Of a DNA stretch of 64,000 nt, positions 59,874-64,000 are shown one piece after another. Origin of the DNA: Oasisia sp. SBJ-2009 (Eukaryota; Annelida; Polychaeta; Sabellida; Siboglinidae). The position numbers and the translations under genes were made by a program. The notes beneath the pieces are model-generated. The model was not told the DNA's origin. It searched no databases and saw only the letters and a list, made by a program, of their open reading frames with translations. The stretch spans positions 22,164,869-22,228,868 of the forward strand of contig OZ024854.1 of assembly GCA_964017155.1 (NCBI GenBank). Direction: 5' to 3'. The first letter of the stretch is position 1. Each line of letters opens with the position of its first letter.

Positions 59874-61049
59874 GATGCTGATAACGCCTGCGCACTGATG
59901 CCTGATCCTAACGAATGCGCCCTCATCCAAGATGTCAACTCTTCCTTCTACATGAAAGATGTTCCCCCGATAATGAAAACGATATCACAACGAATCTTCG
60001 GTGGTCTGCCTGCTGCAGCTAAAAAAATTTTCAGTACAGACAGTTATGTCGATCGTCTGCACTCACCAAAGTCGGCTGAACGGAATCGGAGAGGGTAAGG
60101 TGAAAAGTTCATCGTTGAGGGGCTGAACATTCGTCGATCTGTCGACTGAAAAGCCTTCCTCACAAATGATGAAAACAAGAAGTTGTTTATGCATCTTCTT
60201 CTCCAGCACTGGAGCTCTCCTTCTATAATGGAAGAGAGGGTTCGAAGGTCAATCATCTTTATCGAAGGGGGTCAAGCATTCAAGCTAGCTTGCCATGATG
60301 GAGTGACATCGGTGGAACATCAACCAGAGATCTGTTCTAGCCATGAAGAAACTGAAGTGAGAATTATCATCTACGTAAAGTACATTCAAACTATAATGTC
60401 TCATATACAAAAGACCATCAGGGTCAGAGCAAAGGACTCTGACATTTTCTTTATACTTCTCTATTTTGCCAAATCGTTCACGGTCGACATACTTATGGAT
60501 ACAGGAGAGAAGTTGATAAATATCAGCCAGTTGGTTGACAACAATTCCCAAGAACACATCGCAGCTATGTTGGCCCAGCATGCCTTCACTGGTGCTGATT
60601 GCACTTCAGCTTTCAAAGGCAAAGTAAGACCAATTAAATTACTGAGCCAGAACTCAAAGTTTGTACACATATTTGCAGCAGTGGGTTTCACGTGGACGCT
60701 TGATGATGATCACATTGTCAATGGCATCGAGGAATTTACATGTCGCTTGTATGGGGTTGGACCGCGAGTGAAGCAAGTTGATGTGGCTAGAGAGATCAAA
60801 GTCAAGAACATATGTGGTTCAAACGTCGATCTTCGGCCTGGTCTCTCCATTGATCTCTCCATATTTCCGCCATGCAGACGGATTCTCGCCCAGCACATCA
60901 AGAGAGTCAATTTCCAAGTCTGTATCTGGCGCAGGGCTCTTGATCATTTTCCAGAAATACCGTCCCCTCTTGACCATGGTTATCATGTTACAGAAGCGAG
61001 AAAACTGGAACCACTTTGGCACGAGGGGACGTCATTCCGATGGTTCTAG
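59835..61049 (+). pseudogene. Right-arm (longer) copy of the FEN/XPG-like gene
   Basis: The frame starts in the loop: VVISFDADNACALMPDPNEC, ALIQDVNSSFYMKDVPPIMK, then enters the arm with FSTDSYVDRLHSPKSAERNR. In-frame stops at 60,097 (TAA, where the left arm has TGT) and about 60,147 (TGA, where the left arm has TGG) break it; from 60,183 it is open for 288 codons: MHLLLQHWSSPSIMEERVRR, ICSSHEETEVRIIIYVKYIQ, RVRAKDSDIFFILLYFAKSF, MLAQHAFTGADCTSAFKGKV, IEEFTCRLYGVGPRVKQVDV and PPCRRILAQHIKRVNF. The spacing of HEETE, KDSD and GADCTSAFKGK fits the conserved acidic and helix-hairpin motifs of FEN/XPG/Asteroid-type nucleases. The loop extends this copy at its N-terminal side, so the gene in the left arm is the truncated one. 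An N-terminal region is still missing. Confidence 0.55.
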
Positions 61050-62759
61050 TTGATATCTTAGAAGAGAATTGAAATGACGAAGAAATCACAGATGAAATCC
61101 ACACTGTTGATGATTATGACGAGGATGAGAACGATGAGTACGATGACAATTACTCATCATCACGTCTTCTACATCTGGATTTGAAGTGACATGGATGTAC
61201 TATGATACTGAGTATCTGCATCTAAACACAGATTGCTCTCTTAGCTGGTTTTTGTCGAATGTCTTTTCAAGCCTTTCAGTTGCATTTCTAGACTACTTTA
61301 TAGGTGTTTGATAATAATATATGCTATATGTAGTTCTTTGTATATTTCATATTTCATTTCATGAAGATTAGCACCATCTTTGCGTTCTTCTATTGTGTAG
61401 TATTCGTCTTTCTGATACACACTTGGTGTCTTAGAGAAGGTAATGTGTCCTGTTTTTAGCGTATTGATGTCTACATGGTCATTGATGATGCTGCCCATTC
61501 TTCAAATACCTGTTACATCTTTCGGCGTGGTGAGAATTATGATACTTATTTCGGTGTAGAATTCCTCTGTAGTTTTATGATCTGATGTTAGTGATGAATT
61601 TCACTACCATGGTTGCATACAACTATAATTAATCTGCCTGCGTTCTTCTGCTTTTACGCAAACCTGTAGTATAGTGTACAATAAAATAATATATGGAAAA
61701 TTATTCGAAGGCTCTCTTTTCCATATCATTTGGCTTTATCAGATAAACGAATAATACAATTCGCGCATTATTAACTACGTATATACTCAACCACATTTGA
61801 TTATATGACGAGACAAAGTCTAGTATCGACATCAAGATGTGCAGGGCTTCAAACCGAGGTACTACATGCCACATGGTCAAGCATAGCTTGATTTCTGCGC
61901 CCACGCAGTCCATGCGCGGGTGTAAAATCAAGTGACCTTGAACCTTTATCGTTGACCTTGACCATATATATAATTCAAATATGCACAGTACATTAAAACA
62001 ACACTGATAAACATTAAATCAATTTAAAGATCAAGGTTATTGTCCAAAAATTAAAGATGGTAGCACATTAGAAGACCCGACATCCGATCACTGAAATATA
62101 AGTGATTTAGGGGGTACGTTAGGCTTTTCACTCAAAGCGGGCACAATTATCGAGATAGAGAGGTCACCTTGGTACCAAATAGAACCTTATGCCCTTGGGA
62201 AGTTTTCTATTTGGAAAAGAGTCCAAGTCGTTCATTTCGAAAGGCTTGTAAATATTAATTTCTGACAGGAACGTGTCAGGCGAAGGACGATTTTTCATCA
62301 TTTTTGGGGCGCAAAGGCTCAAATTATGGAATTGGTTTGTGGAAAGCCGCTAAGTCATACATAGTAGCCTACCCTACTATCTAAAGATGCTTTCTGCCAA
62401 ATATGGTGTTTCTATGTCTATTTCTGACGTCACAGTGACACAATATTTGAATATACCTAATTTTAGGCTCGAAAAGGGGGTTTGGGCCACCTGAGGGCAG
62501 AAGGCCCCGAGTTGAGAGTGGTCATTACAAACTTGCGATGGCCCACGGTATTAGTTATCAGGAAATCATAGTGAAAAAAACTTAGCAGAAAACATCCTGA
62601 GACCTGGACCTGGCTCCCGGCCTATATATCTTTCTGTTTGGTTTTCGTCTGATTCTTAGTTATTTTCTTTGACCATGATGAGGTCAAAAATCAAAACCTG
62701 TTTTGGATACGAAAGCAGAACAACCTTTCAACATAATAAAGTTATTGTATTAATAAAGG

Positions 62760-64000
62760 AATGTTCCTAAAGTACTTTTGTCAGAAACACTATTTTGTGT
62801 ATATATCGTCAAGTGTTTTACAAATCTATAGCTATAGGCCTATTTCCAACCTGAGCTTCAATTCAAAAATACTTGAAAAGGTTGTAGCAAATCGTCTAAG
62901 TTCTCACATCTACATAAATGGTTTAACCAATGCGTCACAGTCTACGTATAAACAATTTCACTCTACAGAAACTGCTCTTCTAAAAGTACACAAAGACACA
63001 AACCTTAACCTTGATAACGGAAAAGTTACTGCACTGACCTTGCTTGACCTATCCGCCTGTTTCGACACCATTGACCACGATATTCTCATTACACGCTTAT
63101 CAACGTGGTACGGTATATCTGGCACAGCACTGAGCTGGTTTACTTCATACCTTATCGATAGACGGCAAGCCATTAAAATAGGTAACTGCTTCTCAGACAT
63201 GCTGCCCACCTCTTGTGGTGTCCTCCAACGGTTCTGTTTTGGGACCGTTGCTTTTCACTCTGTATACAACACCACTAAGCTCTTTTATCCAGAGTCACAA
63301 CCTGGATTATCACCTTTATGCAGATGACACACACATATATGTTTCTTTGACCACACCAGATACTTGTCACTCCCTAAACCAGTTCAGGGATTGTCTCCAA
63401 TATGTCTCCCTTTGGATAACAAAAACAGTAAATTAAAGCTAAACGCAGACTAAACCGAATTTCTCATCATTGGTACCTCAACGCAGCGGGCAAAACTCAA
63501 TGGCTTTTTCCCGACACATATTCTGAGACAGAGTATCACACCAGCGGCCTCAGTTTTAAATCTCGGAGTAACGTTTGATGAAAACTTCAATTTCAAACAA
63601 CATATATCGAAAACATGCTGTTGCTGTTTTTACCATATCCGTGATCTTCGCCGTATTCGCCGGTTTATATTACTTTCCGTTGCTAAAACCATCGCAACAG
63701 CTCTGGTAAGCAGCATACTTGACTACTGCAATTCCTTCCTTTACAATACCGCAACCAAGGATATAACTAAACTGCAGCGTGTCCACAATTGCTTAGCAAG
63801 GGTAGTCACGCGTGCTCCTCGTTTTTCTCGCTCAGTGCCGCTTCTAAAATCATTGCATTGGCTCCCTGTGCACTATGGCGTAATTTTCCAAAATTTGCAC
63901 AGTAGCCTATCAAGCACTCTCATCGACACAACCAGCATATCTATATTCGATGCTAACACCAGCACGAAATTCCAGACAGCTGCGCTCAACCAGTAGTAAC
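62760..64000 (+). mobile_element. L2/CR1-like LINE, reverse transcriptase region, decayed, runs off the window
   Basis: Plus strand: SYRPISNLSFNSKILEKVVA, QSTYKQFHSTETALLKVHKD, ALTLLDLSACFDTIDHDILI, SWFTSYLIDRRQAIKIGNCF, CGVLQ, frameshift near 63,225, GSVLGPLLFTLYTTPLSSFI, DYHLYADDTHIYVSLT (catalytic YADD intact), CLQYVSLWITKT, two stops, ASVLNLGVTFDENFNFKQHI, CFYHIRDLRRIRRF, ALVSSILDYCNSFLYNTATK, ITKLQRVHNCLARVVTRAPR and LLKSLHWLPVHYGVIFQNLH. This is the full block order of an L2/CR1-type RT plus its C-terminal region. Endonuclease sequence is absent. Same general clade as the split remnant at 48.75-51.56 kb but on the opposite strand. Confidence 0.9.

Larger units (their letters stand above)
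57241..62628. repeat. Inverted repeat IV: near-perfect 5.4-kb palindrome
   Basis: Left arm about 57,241-59,873 and right arm about 59,977-62,628 are reverse complements around a loop of about 103 bp. Outer ends: TAGGCCGGGAGCCAGGTCC (57,241) against GGACCTGGCTCCCGGCCTA (ending about 62,628). Over 58,340-58,595 against its partner I count about five differences in some 250 bp, so the arms are far more alike than those of repeats I-III. Each arm carries the 3' part of one gene pointing away from the loop plus about 1.5 kb of non-coding sequence. Flanking TA/TA or TAT/TAT could be a short target duplication. It interrupts or abuts the 3' end of the coiled-coil gene. Confidence 0.9.

Noticed and set aside
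57241..62628. Palindrome IV as purely an assembly artefact
   Set aside because: The arms differ at several sites and only one copy has the in-frame stops, so it is not a simple mirrored read. It cannot be fully excluded without long reads.

Overview
This window is nuclear DNA from an animal. Split genes with GT-AG introns, very abundant (TA)n, (TG)n and tetranucleotide microsatellites, several clades of non-LTR retrotransposon (CR1-like with an esterase ORF1, L2/CR1-like, and an APE-type family), a hAT element, TA- and TTAA-flanked inverted-repeat elements and a tRNA-derived SINE all point to a marine invertebrate such as a lancelet, hemichordate, echinoderm or mollusc. The sequence alone does not settle which. 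There are no prokaryotic operons, CRISPR arrays or rRNA genes.

Two host genes can be read. At 14,222-16,935 (+) three coding exons with intact splice sites encode a 265-residue protein that matches vertebrate CXorf38 from memory, including an R-x4-H motif of the HEPN type. At 52,263-56,911 (+) four phase-compatible exons encode a coiled-coil protein of about 124 residues that I do not recognise. A lone candidate exon lies at 25,483-25,768 (+), with weaker candidates around 42.9 and 44.2 kb (-).

The rest is repeats, many nested. 0-2 kb: broken gene of a multi-copy cysteine/histidine family. 2.2-8.7 kb: inverted repeat I (arms about 1.2 kb) around microsatellites, a 38-bp tandem array and a palindromic cluster. 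9-10.8 kb: a 43-bp minisatellite. 11.8-12.0 kb: a SINE. 17-20.6 kb: two or more decayed LINEs. 21.1-25.2 kb: a decayed multi-exon transposon-type gene flanked on both sides by an 18-bp motif present about 13 times in both orientations. 26.9-28.0 kb: a TA-flanked inverted-repeat element. 28.2-36.7 kb: inverted repeat II, a palindrome with a LINE inserted in one arm and a hAT element (perfect 8-bp target duplication) in the other. 39.2-42.8 kb: inverted repeat III, whose left arm carries a reversed copy of the 5' end of the gene it encloses. 42.8-46.1 kb: microsatellites, a LINE tail and a 41-bp array of GTTCAACT motifs. 46.4-53.3 kb: TTAA-flanked element copies, an L2-like LINE split by a younger LINE with a 65-bp target duplication, and a small hairpin element. 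57.2-62.6 kb: inverted repeat IV, a nearly perfect palindrome (arms about 2.6 kb, loop about 0.1 kb) carrying two divergently oriented copies of a gene with FEN/XPG-like motifs. 62.8-64 kb: another L2-like LINE running off the window.

The most striking overall pattern is the repeated occurrence of multi-kilobase inverted repeats (four in 64 kb), at least two of which carry coding sequence in their arms. The most element-like unexplained unit is the 21-25 kb gene with its inverted 18-bp motif clusters.
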